A DNA stretch of 64,000 nucleotides. Origin: UBA10649 sp965227045 (GTDB lineage Bacteria; Actinomycetota; Actinomycetes; S36-B12). The notes under the pieces are model-generated. The model did no database searches and was not told where the DNA came from. It saw only the letters and a program-made list of their open reading frames with translations. This document shows, one piece after another, positions 35,726 through 43,781 of this stretch; the stretch's first letter is position 1; the number at the start of each line of letters is the position of its first letter. The position numbers and the translations under genes are program-made. Location: positions 2,914,001 to 2,978,000 of the forward strand of contig OZ245718.1 of assembly GCA_965227045.1 (NCBI GenBank), read 5' to 3'.

Positions 35726-36706
35726 ATGAGCACGGTTGAGCCCTCACTCATGAGTGAAGAGTCCGTAGTCGTCAAGCGCCGTCGGAGAGCTCCGGAGACT
35801 GCCGCACTCGCGGTCGTGCTCCTGGTCCTCATCATCTTCTTCTCGACGAGGTCCGAGTTCTTCTTCACCACGGACAACGCCGTGAACATCCTGTTCAGCG
35901 CTGCCGTCATCGGCATCGTGGCAGCGCCGGCGACCTTGCTGATGGTCGCAGGGCAGTTCGACCTCTCGGTCGGATCAGCTGCTGCGCTCATCGGGGTGGT
36001 GATGGCCTGGGGCACCATGGAGTACGGGATCGCCCAAGGAATCTTCCTCAGCATTCTGTGCGGCTTGGCCATCGGCATCGTCAACGGAGTCTGTGTAACG
36101 GTGTTCGGCATCAACGCCTTCATCACGACGTTGGCGATGCTCGCAATCCTGCGCGGATTGGCCCAGGTCATTGCCGGCGGCCAGACGCTGATCCTCCCGG
36201 ACTTCGACGGCCTCGGAAATGCGCGTCCGATCGGCGACATTCCCCTGCCGGTGTTCATCTTCTTCGCCGTGATGATCCTGATGGCGCTCGTCATGCGCTA
36301 CACGGTCTACGGACGAAGCATGTACGCGATCGGCGCGAATGCTGTCGCGGCACGACTGGCCGGAATCAGGACGCGCACCGCGATCTTCCTGGGCTTCATC
36401 CTGTCGTCGAGCGCGGTGGTGATCGCCGGCCTCATCCTCGTCTCGCAGCTTGGTGCAGCGTCACCGCAGGCGGCGACCGGACTCGAGCTCACGGTGGTCA
36501 CCGCGGTCATCCTCGGTGGCGCAAGCCTCTCCGGCGGCCGAGGCACGATTCTCGGAACGCTGCTCGGTGTCCTCATCCTCGGCGTGCTGAACAACGGCAT
36601 GACGATCATGAACATCGACTCCTTCTGGCAGGGCGTTGCGAAGGGCGTGCTGCTCCTTGTCGCCGTCGGCTTCGACCAGCTCCGGTTGCGCGTCTCCGAT
36701 AGGTAG
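35726..36706 (+). CDS. sugar ABC transporter permease 2
   Basis: A 326-residue permease of the ribose/xylose class with about nine or ten hydrophobic segments. Signatures: GQFDLSVGSAAALIGV, NAFITTLAMLAILRGLA, ILGGASLSGGRGTILGTLLG and NNGMTIM. It follows the ATPase with a 3-bp gap and precedes cysteine-rich paralogue C by about 29 bp. Confidence 0.92.
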   Translation: MSTVEPSLMSEESVVVKRRRRAPETAALAVVLLVLIIFFSTRSEFFFTTDNAVNILFSAAVIGIVAAPATLLMVAGQFDLSVGSAAALIGVVMAWGTMEYGIAQGIFLSILCGLAIGIVNGVCVTVFGINAFITTLAMLAILRGLAQVIAGGQTLILPDFDGLGNARPIGDIPLPVFIFFAVMILMALVMRYTVYGRSMYAIGANAVAARLAGIRTRTAIFLGFILSSSAVVIAGLILVSQLGAASPQAATGLELTVVTAVILGGASLSGGRGTILGTLLGVLILGVLNNGMTIMNIDSFWQGVAKGVLLLVAVGFDQLRLRVSDR

Positions 36707-36735
36707 CGGTTCCGACGAATGTGGGGGTAGGCCTC

Positions 36736-37839
36736 GTGCCTGATGCAAATCTCGTCCACTCCGCGTCGCTGGGGAGGCTCGTTCGCACGGGATCGTGGGA
36801 GGAGCAGTCCCGTGGCACGTACACGCGCATCGTCACGGCGCTCGACGCACAGGACGCGTCGGATGCGCTCGACTTTGTGGCCTTCTTCCTGCAGGAGGCA
36901 AAGGTCATCTTCTCGATGTACACGCAGATCAACCCCGACCTCCGCGCGTTCCTTGAGTCCGCAGGCGTGCCCAGCGAGGAGGTCGCGCAGATCGACGACC
37001 GGGTCATCGACCTGCTGGCCCTCCCGGACGGTTCACGTTTCGACCGAGAGCCCATGCTGGCAGAGGTCGAGTCGCTGGCCGCTACGAGCAGCGCGGCGAT
37101 CGCGGCGGGCGAGTGGTCCGCAGCTCGCGCGAATGTAGAAGCAATGCGGGAGGTGTGGCGGCAGGTCAAGGACCGTGACGGCGACCACTCGTACGGACTG
37201 ATCGATGCGATCGTCTCCCGGCTGGGCGAGGCGATCATCGGCGAGATGTGGGACTCGGTGATTAGGCCGCTGTTCAACTGGCGCTACTCGAAGTTCGACG
37301 TCGCGAGCCAGCCGTGGGACGACAGCCTCGACCAGCTCATGATGGTCGCGTGCGAATCGATGCGCGCGCACCTTGTCGGTGTGGACCGCACAGGAGACTT
37401 CGAACTCGTCGAGGTGGAAGATCGCTTCATTCTTCGCTTCGATCCGTGCGGATCGGGCGGGCGCATAGTCCGAGGCGACAGCATCGAAGGCACGGGCTCG
37501 CGCATGGAGGCTCCGTACAACTGGTCGGTCAGCCAGGAGCCGCATACGTGGAACCACGGACAGGCGGGCATCTGCCACTACTGCACGCACTGCATCCGAT
37601 TGATGGAAGAGATGCCCATCGACAAGTTCGGATATCCGCTGCGCGTCGTCGACCCGCCCGTGTATCCGGACAGCGACCCCGACAACCGCCAGTCCTGCCA
37701 ATGGCAGATGTTCAAGGATCCAACCTCGACCCCCGAGGAGTACTACACGCGCGTGGGCCGCACCAAGCCCGCCACCTTCGGCGCAGGGGTCGACGGAGAC
37801 GAGGACACTGATCCTTCGCCGTTCTTCGGCGGGGGATAG
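36736..37839 (+). CDS. uncharacterised cysteine-rich protein, paralogue C (DPCGSGG family)
   Basis: A 367-residue third member of the family, with RFDPCGSGGR (Cys238), AGICHYCTHCI (Cys280, 283, 286) and SCQWQMFKDPT (Cys321). All five shared cysteines line up with paralogues A and B. GTG 36736 follows GGGGGTAGG; GTG 36721 is an alternative. Here the gene is inside the second importer's operon and overlaps or abuts the phosphotriesterase-like gene, tying the family to import and early metabolism of the substrate. Confidence 0.85.
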   Translation: MPDANLVHSASLGRLVRTGSWEEQSRGTYTRIVTALDAQDASDALDFVAFFLQEAKVIFSMYTQINPDLRAFLESAGVPSEEVAQIDDRVIDLLALPDGSRFDREPMLAEVESLAATSSAAIAAGEWSAARANVEAMREVWRQVKDRDGDHSYGLIDAIVSRLGEAIIGEMWDSVIRPLFNWRYSKFDVASQPWDDSLDQLMMVACESMRAHLVGVDRTGDFELVEVEDRFILRFDPCGSGGRIVRGDSIEGTGSRMEAPYNWSVSQEPHTWNHGQAGICHYCTHCIRLMEEMPIDKFGYPLRVVDPPVYPDSDPDNRQSCQWQMFKDPTSTPEEYYTRVGRTKPATFGAGVDGDEDTDPSPFFGGG

Positions 37840-37844
37840 TGGCG

Positions 37845-38909
37845 ATGTCCCGGCCGGGCGGTTGGGTGCAGACGGTTCGCGGGCCGGTGGCGGCCGATCT
37901 GATCGGCCGCACGCTGATCCACGAACATCTGCACATCGACCTTCGCCCGGTGCTCGCCGAGCATGGCTATGCCGGAGATTCCGCCGTCCCTTTCGAGGCG
38001 GTAGCCGGGGAGGCGCGCTGGAATCCTGGTATTCACGAATCGAACTACGACCTCACTGACATTGACCTCGTGTGCGAGGAACTCGCACTGGTCATTCCAC
38101 ACAAGGTCAACTGCGTGGTCGATGCGACGCCTGCGGACCTGGGCCGTAACCCCGCCGCGCTTCGCGAGCTCGCCGAACGCCTGGACATGCACCTAGTGAT
38201 GGGTGCGGGCTGGTACCTCGAGGCTTCCCATCGACGGCAGATCGGCGGACTCTCCGTAGACCAGCTTGTTCAGCGGATTGTCGACGAGTGCATCGACGGC
38301 GTCGGCGACACGGGCATTAGACCCGGGATCATCGGAGAGATCGGCACGAACGATCCCGCGACTGACTCGGAGATGACGGTTGTTCGCGCTGCCGCGCTGG
38401 CCGGCGCCCAGACAGGCAGGGCGGTGTCGATTCACCTCCATCCGTGGGGGAGTGAGGGTCACGACGTGCTTGACGCGGCGCTCAGCGCGGGCATGGCCGT
38501 CGACCGGATCCTGCTGAACCACATGACGACGGCCGTCACCGACATGTCCTATCTTCGGTCGATCCTGGACCGAGGGGTGAACGTGGCGTTCGACCTATTC
38601 GGGTTCGATCACAGCCTGCTCGGGGAGGGGCGTTATGCACCGAGTGACTGGGATGTGGTCCGCGCGATGGCTGATCTCGTGGGTGCCGGGCACGTCGAGC
38701 AGATCTTCATGTCGCAGGACATCGGCGTGCGCACGCGCCTGCATCGCTACGGAGGCTGGGGGTACGACCACCTCGCCAAGCACGTTGTGCCGATCATGGC
38801 TCGAATGGGCATCGGTGAGGCAGACATCGAGGTCATCTTTGCGGCGAATCCGCGAAGGCTGCTGACGCTGGACCAGCCGCCTCAATCGACTACCGGAGGC
38901 ACTCCATGA
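37845..38909 (+). CDS. phosphotriesterase-family metal-dependent hydrolase
   Basis: A 354-residue amidohydrolase-superfamily protein of the PTE type. Metal ligands: HEHLHID near residue 30, His in SIHLHPWG and LLNHM, and Asp in MSQDIG. The bridging position in GIIGEIGTN carries Glu rather than the carboxylated Lys of classical PTE, as in the E. coli Php group. Such homologues are usually lactonases or esterases, so lactone hydrolysis is plausible. ATG 37845 has GGGGGA 8 nt upstream; GTG 37839 is in frame. Confidence 0.85.
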   Translation: MSRPGGWVQTVRGPVAADLIGRTLIHEHLHIDLRPVLAEHGYAGDSAVPFEAVAGEARWNPGIHESNYDLTDIDLVCEELALVIPHKVNCVVDATPADLGRNPAALRELAERLDMHLVMGAGWYLEASHRRQIGGLSVDQLVQRIVDECIDGVGDTGIRPGIIGEIGTNDPATDSEMTVVRAAALAGAQTGRAVSIHLHPWGSEGHDVLDAALSAGMAVDRILLNHMTTAVTDMSYLRSILDRGVNVAFDLFGFDHSLLGEGRYAPSDWDVVRAMADLVGAGHVEQIFMSQDIGVRTRLHRYGGWGYDHLAKHVVPIMARMGIGEADIEVIFAANPRRLLTLDQPPQSTTGGTP

Positions 38910-39598
38910 GGCGAGCACTGGTCACTGGCTCGGCTCGGGGTATCGGCGCGGCAATCGCCGCACGGCTCGCCGCCGCTGGGCACGAGGTCATCGGGGTGGA
39001 CCAGACCGAGCACACGGCCGAGTACCTGGTCGCAACCATCCAGGCGGATCTGGCGGAGGCCGCAGTCTGCGCGCAGCTGCTCACGGAACTTCCGCCGGTC
39101 GACATCCTGGTGAACAACGCTGCGGTGCTGGTGGATCGTCCGCTTGAGGAAACCTCGATCGAGGACATTGATCGCCTCCTCGCGATCAACCTGCGCGCGC
39201 CGATCCTCCTCGCCAGGGCGGCGCTTCCGGGGATGGTCGACCGACGATGGGGGCGGGTCATCAACCTGTCCAGCGTCGGTGCGCGCACGGGCGGCTACGC
39301 GGCGTCGGGCGTGTACAACACCACGAAGGCAGGACTCATCTCCTTCTCGAAGTACATCGCCCGCCACTACGGGCCTATGGGTGTCACCGCCAATGCGATT
39401 GCCCCCGGCGGCATCAGGACCGAGATGATGCAGCACCTGACCGATGAGCAGTTCGAGGAGTACCGCGCACTGATTCCGGTGGGGCACCTGGGCACGCCGC
39501 AGGACGTCGCCGAGGCCGCTGCATTTCTCGTCTCGGACGAGGCGGCCTACATCAACGGCGTCACGCTGGACGTCAACGGCGGCTGGGTGATGGCCTAG
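38906..39598 (+). CDS. SDR-family oxidoreductase
   Basis: A 230-residue SDR with LVTGSARGIGAAI, VNNAAVL, and catalytic YNTTKAG; the last residues INGVTLDVNGGWVMA are typical. ATG overlaps the preceding stop by 4 bp, so it is coupled to the phosphotriesterase-like gene. It ends the second importer operon and overlaps the convergent VOC gene by 4 bp. Confidence 0.9.
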   Translation: MRRALVTGSARGIGAAIAARLAAAGHEVIGVDQTEHTAEYLVATIQADLAEAAVCAQLLTELPPVDILVNNAAVLVDRPLEETSIEDIDRLLAINLRAPILLARAALPGMVDRRWGRVINLSSVGARTGGYAASGVYNTTKAGLISFSKYIARHYGPMGVTANAIAPGGIRTEMMQHLTDEQFEEYRALIPVGHLGTPQDVAEAAAFLVSDEAAYINGVTLDVNGGWVMA

Positions 39599-40071
39599 CT
39601 GCTCGGGCTGTCCTGTGCTGGTGCATCAGCCTTCTGGAAGAGCTCGATGGCATAACCGTCCGGATCAAGCAGGTAGATCGAACGAGCGCCGGCATTCGGT
39701 CCGGCCGTGATGTCAACGCATCCCTCGGATCGCGCGCGATATCCCATGGCGAAGGCATTCTCGACCAGCTCGTCGATGTGATCGACGTACAGGCACAGGT
39801 GTCCGGCTCCGAAGTCGCATGGGCGCGACGCAGCGGTCATCGTCTCCAGGCCGTGATACTCCAGCAACTCGACGTAGCCGCCGCCGGGAATGTGGAGGTA
39901 GACGATGCGAATGTCGACGAGCGGCAGGGCGAGGACGGTGCGCAGATAGTCCGCACCCATGACCCGCTCGAAGGCCACCTCCAGGCCGAGTGCATCGCGG
40001 TAGAACGGAAGGCTCACGTCCATGTCCTTCACGGTGATGCCCGCATGGAAGAAGCCGGTTACCTGTGCCAC
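39595..40071 (-). CDS. VOC (glyoxalase/dioxygenase) family protein
   Basis: A 158-residue protein with two beta-alpha-beta-beta-beta units. Candidate metal ligands are His in GFFHAGITV, Glu in GGYVELLEY, His in GHLCLYV and Glu in YAIELFQKA, as in glyoxalase I and methylmalonyl-CoA epimerase. Reaction unknown; an epimerase or lyase step in the pathway is possible. It lies 42 bp downstream of the mutarotase gene on the same strand. Confidence 0.82.
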   Translation of the reverse strand: MAQVTGFFHAGITVKDMDVSLPFYRDALGLEVAFERVMGADYLRTVLALPLVDIRIVYLHIPGGGYVELLEYHGLETMTAASRPCDFGAGHLCLYVDHIDELVENAFAMGYRARSEGCVDITAGPNAGARSIYLLDPDGYAIELFQKADAPAQDSPSS

Positions 40072-40113
40072 GACGTACTCATTTCCCTTGTTGGTTCGGT
40101 CGACTGAAAGCCG

Positions 40114-40428
40114 TCAGTCGAGGTGCCAGACCTCGTCGGCCCGCTTGAGCTCGCCGTTCTCATCGGTCAGGGTGACGATGACATCGGTGAACCACTCCGA
40201 CCAGCGGGTGTTGTGCTCCGACTCGCCGACCTTCGCGAAGCAGGTCGCAGCGTCGGGCGTGCACTCGACGTAGGCGATGATCTCGGTGCCTCGACGGAAC
40301 AGGCTGTAGTTCGCCATCCCGGCGTCCTTGATGACCTCGACCAACTCGGGCCAGATCTCGTCATGTCGCTTCTTGTACTCGGCCTCTTGGCCCTCGTAGA
40401 TGCTGAAGGTGAAGCACACGCGCTCCAT
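40114..40428 (-). CDS. L-rhamnose mutarotase-like protein (RhaM/DUF718 family)
   Basis: A 104-residue protein of the RhaM family: ERVCFTFSIYEGQEAEYKKR, HDEIWPELVEVIKDAGM, NYSLFRRGTEIIAYVEC, ending in EVWHLD. RhaM interconverts alpha and beta anomers of L-rhamnose; family members also serve L-fucose-like sugars. ATG 40428 follows GGAGG; an upstream in-frame extension to 40461 is unlikely. It suggests that a deoxy-hexose is among the substrates. Confidence 0.85.
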   Translation of the reverse strand: MERVCFTFSIYEGQEAEYKKRHDEIWPELVEVIKDAGMANYSLFRRGTEIIAYVECTPDAATCFAKVGESEHNTRWSEWFTDVIVTLTDENGELKRADEVWHLD

Positions 40429-40444
40429 GACTACCTCCTGGTCG

Positions 40445-40500
40445 TTGACGATCTCCAGCAAGCAACATAACCTAACTTCACGATATTTGGAACCGATTCC
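40445..40500 (+). promoter_or_regulatory. promoter with LacI-type operator for Gfo/Idh 3
   Basis: TTGACG at 40445-40450 and TAACCT at 40468-40473 (17-bp spacer), then operator GGAACCGATTCC at 40489-40500 with arms TGGAA/TTCCA. It may also affect the divergent mutarotase gene. Confidence 0.65.
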
Positions 40501-40522
40501 AGCAACTCACCGTGGAGGTCAC

Positions 40523-41572
40523 ATGAAGAAGATCCGCCTGGGCGTCATCGGTGCCGGGAGCTGGTCGGTGGCCTCGCACCTGCCCAACCTGAAGACCTAC
40601 GACGATGTCGAATTCGTCGCGGTCGCACGCAAGGGTCCTGAGCTGCTTGCCAAGATCAAGGATGATTTCGGCTTCGCGATCGCGTCGGAGGACTACCGCG
40701 ACGTCCTCGACGCGGGAGTGGACATCTGCGTGGTCGCCAGCCCGTCGGGTCTGCACCACGAGCACGCGAAGGCAGCTCTCGAGGCCGGAGTGCACGTCAT
40801 GTGCGAGAAGCCGGTGACGATCGCGGTCGACCAGGCGTGGGACCTCGTCGCGGCGCAGGAGCAGGCGCAACGCGCGCTGGTCGTCGCATTCGGGTGGAAC
40901 TACCGGCCGATGGTTGTTCGCGCCAAGGAGCTCATGTCCGACATAGGAATCGGCGAGTTGGAGTCGCTGAACATCCACATGTCGTCGGTGACGCGTGAAC
41001 TGCTCTCGAACACCGGCGCCTATCCCGATGCGGCGCCGGATGCCGTGCCGGAGCAGTCAACCTGGACCGATCCGCGGGTGTCCGGCGGCGGGTACGGGCA
41101 GGCCCAGCTGTCGCATGCCCTCGGTCTGGGTTTGTGGCTCACCGATGCACGCGCGGCGGGCGGCTTCGCGCTCATGTCGGCGCCGCTCGATGCGCCGGTC
41201 GAACTCCACGATGCGATCTCGTACCGGTTCGACGGGGGCGCCATCGGCGTACTGGCTGGCGGCTCCGCGCATCTTGGAGCAGGGGGCAACAAGCATGCAC
41301 TCGAGGTGCGGGCAATTGGCAGCGAGGGACAGATCCTGGTCGATGTCGAGCGCGAGGCGCTGTGGCACTTCTCCAAGGGGACGGAGACTCGGGTCGATCT
41401 CGTCCCGGGCGAGGGCACGTATGACTGCGCCGGCCCCATCGCCGCGCTCGTCGCGGCCGGCCGTGGCGAGGAGTTCGAGAATCGCTCGCCCGGCGAACTG
41501 GGCGCCCGCACGGTCGAGGCCCTGGACATCGCGTACCGCAGCGCCGGCACCGGCGAGTACGTCACCCGCTAG
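40523..41572 (+). CDS. Gfo/Idh/MocA-family oxidoreductase 3
   Basis: A 349-residue third paralogue of the 23178 and 30713 proteins. It contains LGVIGAGSWSVASHLPNL, HVMCEKPVTIA with the catalytic Lys, NTGAYPDAAPDAVPEQ, and SGGGYGQAQLSHALGLGLWL. ATG 40523 has GGAGG upstream; the longer frame upstream covers the operator and is not coding. It stands alone in its unit, controlled by its own operator. Confidence 0.9.
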   Translation: MKKIRLGVIGAGSWSVASHLPNLKTYDDVEFVAVARKGPELLAKIKDDFGFAIASEDYRDVLDAGVDICVVASPSGLHHEHAKAALEAGVHVMCEKPVTIAVDQAWDLVAAQEQAQRALVVAFGWNYRPMVVRAKELMSDIGIGELESLNIHMSSVTRELLSNTGAYPDAAPDAVPEQSTWTDPRVSGGGYGQAQLSHALGLGLWLTDARAAGGFALMSAPLDAPVELHDAISYRFDGGAIGVLAGGSAHLGAGGNKHALEVRAIGSEGQILVDVEREALWHFSKGTETRVDLVPGEGTYDCAGPIAALVAAGRGEEFENRSPGELGARTVEALDIAYRSAGTGEYVTR

Positions 41573-41619
41573 GGTTCGTGGGGTTTAGTTGGGGCGCGCG
41601 GCGTAGCGGGGGAGCCGGG

Positions 41620-42567
41620 TCATGCGGGGACCTCGAACGTCTGGGTGCGGGTCATGCCGGCGGCTCGGCCTTTGGCGGAGATGACCAGGGCCATCTTGCG
41701 GGAGGCTTCGTCGATCATCTCGTCGCCCAGCATGACGGCGCCCTTGGCTCCCCCCTGCTCGGAGGTGTAGTAGTCGTAGGCGTCCAAGATGAGCTCGGAG
41801 TGGTCGTAGTCGGCCTGGGTGGGTGAGTAGACCTCGTTGGCGATGTCGACCTGCCCGGGGTGCAGGACCCATTTCCCGTCGAACCCCAGCGCCGCGGACC
41901 GTCCGGCGACCCGCTTGTAGCCGTCGAGGTCCTTGATCGCCAGGTAGGGCCCGTCGATGGCCTGCTTGTCGAACGCCCGCGCCGCCATGAGGATCCGCAT
42001 GAGGATGTAGTGGTAGGCGTCGCCGGTGTCATACCCCGGCGGCTGCTCCCCGACCACCAGGGACTTCATGTTGATCGAGGCCATGAAGTCCGCCGGCCCG
42101 AAGATCAACGTCTCCACCCGCGGTGACGCCTGGGCGATCGCATCGATGTTGATCAGGCCCAGGGCGTTCTCGATCTGCGCCTCGATCCCGATCCGCCCCA
42201 CCTCCAGCCCGATGCTCTTCTCCAACTGGGTGAGCAGCAGGTCCAGCGCCACCACCTGGTCAGCGGTCTGCACCTTGGGAAGCATGATGCAGTCCAGATT
42301 CGCCCCCGCACCGGTCACGACCTCGATCACATCCGCGTACGTCCACGCCGTCGTCCAGTCATTGACCCGCACGCTGCGGACCTTGCCCTCATACCCGCCC
42401 TCATTGAGCGCCGCCACGATGTTCTTCCGCGCCTCGGGCTTGGCGATCGGCGCCACCGCATCCTCGATATCCATGAACACCTGATCCACCGCGAGACCAC
42501 GCGCCTTGTCCAACATCTTCGGACTACTACCGGGCACCGCAAGATTCGACCGACGCGACCGCAACAT
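41620..42567 (-). CDS. HpcH/HpaI aldolase/CitE-like lyase (malyl-CoA lyase type)
   Basis: A 315-residue CitE-like protein: RRSNLAVPGSSPKMLDKA, VFMDIEDAVAP (metal-binding Glu/Asp), IMLPKVQ, IGIEAQIENALGL, and IFGPADFMASI. Relatives are malyl-CoA, beta-methylmalyl-CoA or citramalyl-CoA lyases. ATG 42567 has GGAGG 6 nt upstream. With two family III CoA-transferases in the cluster, cleavage of a hydroxyacyl-CoA is plausible. It lies 22 bp from the operator shared with the dehydrogenase. Confidence 0.87.
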   Translation of the reverse strand: MLRSRRSNLAVPGSSPKMLDKARGLAVDQVFMDIEDAVAPIAKPEARKNIVAALNEGGYEGKVRSVRVNDWTTAWTYADVIEVVTGAGANLDCIMLPKVQTADQVVALDLLLTQLEKSIGLEVGRIGIEAQIENALGLINIDAIAQASPRVETLIFGPADFMASINMKSLVVGEQPPGYDTGDAYHYILMRILMAARAFDKQAIDGPYLAIKDLDGYKRVAGRSAALGFDGKWVLHPGQVDIANEVYSPTQADYDHSELILDAYDYYTSEQGGAKGAVMLGDEMIDEASRKMALVISAKGRAAGMTRTQTFEVPA

Positions 42568-42589
42568 GGAGTTCCTCCGCTAGGATTGT

Positions 42590-42601
42590 GGAAACGATAC
42601 C
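42590..42601. promoter_or_regulatory. LacI-type operator between lyase and dehydrogenase genes
   Basis: GGAAACGATACC within TGGAAACGATACCAG, between the divergent CitE-like and tartrate/D-malate dehydrogenase genes. It is the last copy of the motif in the window. Confidence 0.7.
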
Positions 42602-42646
42602 AGCAACGTTAGTGCACACATCCTGACGAAAGCAGCGAGGGCTGAG

Positions 42647-43711
42647 ATGGCAATGCGAGTGGCGGCAATCCCCGGCGACGGAATCGGAGTCGAGGTGCTG
42701 CCGGCCGCCGTCGAGGTGCTCGACGCCGCACTGGCGGTCAGCGGCGAGCGCATCGAGTGGACCTGGCTCGACTGGGGCTGCACTTACTTCGTCGACAACG
42801 GCCAGATGATGCCGTCCGACGGCCTCGACATCCTCGCCCGGCACGACGCGATCTTCCTGGGCGCAGTGGGGCGTCCCGACGTTCCGGACCACGAGTCGCT
42901 GTGGGGGCTGCTGATCCCGATCCGCCGCCACTTCGACCAGTACGTGAACCTGCGTCCGATCAAGATCTTCGACGGCCTGATCCCGCGCGTCACGTTGCCG
43001 CCTGGCAAGACGGTGGACCTGGTCATCGTCAGGGAGAACACCGAGGGCGAGTACTCCGACGTCGGCGGACGGTTCGCACGTGGAACCGATCGCGAATTCG
43101 CGGTGCAGGAGAACATCTTTACGCGAGTCGGCGTCGAGCGCATCGCGAGGTTCGCATGCGAGCTGGCGCTCACCCGCACGCACGCGGTCACGTCAGCGAC
43201 GAAGTCGAACGGGATCATCCACACGATGCCGTTCTGGGATGACGTTGTCGCAGGCATTGTCGCGACGTACCCCGACGTCACCTGCACCAGTGCGCTCGTC
43301 GACGCGCTGGCCGCGGATCTCGTGCTGCGTCCGCACGCGCACGACGTGATCGTCGCCTCGAACCTGTTCGGCGACATCCTCTCCGACATCGCTGCTGCGG
43401 TCGTCGGGAGCATCGGCATCGCACCCTCGGCGAACCTCAACCCCGAGCGCGACCATCCGTCGATGTTCGAGCCGGTGCACGGTTCTGCCCCGCTCATCGC
43501 GGGCAAGGGCATCGCCAATCCGATCGCGGCGGTGTGGTCCGGCGCGATGATGCTCGAGCATCTCGGTCACGGCGACACCGCGGACCTGGTGATGCGCGCG
43601 ATCGCCGAGTCCTTGGGCGCACCGGGCACGAGAACCGCCGATCTCGACGGCACGGCAACGACTGCGCAGGTGCGCGACTTCCTGGTCTCCCGGGTGGGCT
43701 CGACCTCCTGA
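42647..43711 (+). CDS. tartrate/D-malate-type dehydrogenase (isopropylmalate dehydrogenase family)
   Basis: A 354-residue beta-decarboxylating dehydrogenase: IPGDGIGVEV at the start, Arg/Tyr positions in VIVRENTEGEYSDVG, catalytic Lys in SATKSNGI, and NLFGDILSDIAAAVVGSIG for metal and substrate. The NAD loop EPVHGSAPLIAGKG is intact. Within the family, the context of a sugar acid cluster and the D-malate-like loop favour tartrate or D-malate dehydrogenase over LeuB. It is the last gene linked to the LacI-type motif. Confidence 0.85.
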   Translation: MAMRVAAIPGDGIGVEVLPAAVEVLDAALAVSGERIEWTWLDWGCTYFVDNGQMMPSDGLDILARHDAIFLGAVGRPDVPDHESLWGLLIPIRRHFDQYVNLRPIKIFDGLIPRVTLPPGKTVDLVIVRENTEGEYSDVGGRFARGTDREFAVQENIFTRVGVERIARFACELALTRTHAVTSATKSNGIIHTMPFWDDVVAGIVATYPDVTCTSALVDALAADLVLRPHAHDVIVASNLFGDILSDIAAAVVGSIGIAPSANLNPERDHPSMFEPVHGSAPLIAGKGIANPIAAVWSGAMMLEHLGHGDTADLVMRAIAESLGAPGTRTADLDGTATTAQVRDFLVSRVGSTS

Positions 43712-43781
43712 CCCGACCCGACCCGCGAGTCATCTACACAAATCGGCCCGCCGCGCCGCCGAGCGGTCTATGGTCGGTTGA

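Noticed and set aside
10026..37839. Assigning the cysteine-rich paralogues to the L-2-amino-thiazoline-4-carboxylic acid hydrolase family
   Set aside because: That family is shorter and I could not recall a matching DPCGSGG or CxxCxxC layout; the resemblance is limited to cysteine-containing blocks, so the function is left open.
42647..43711. Calling the dehydrogenase leuB (isopropylmalate dehydrogenase)
   Set aside because: The context is a sugar-acid cluster with an operator, no other leu genes are near, and the sequence around the substrate loop fits the tartrate/D-malate group better.
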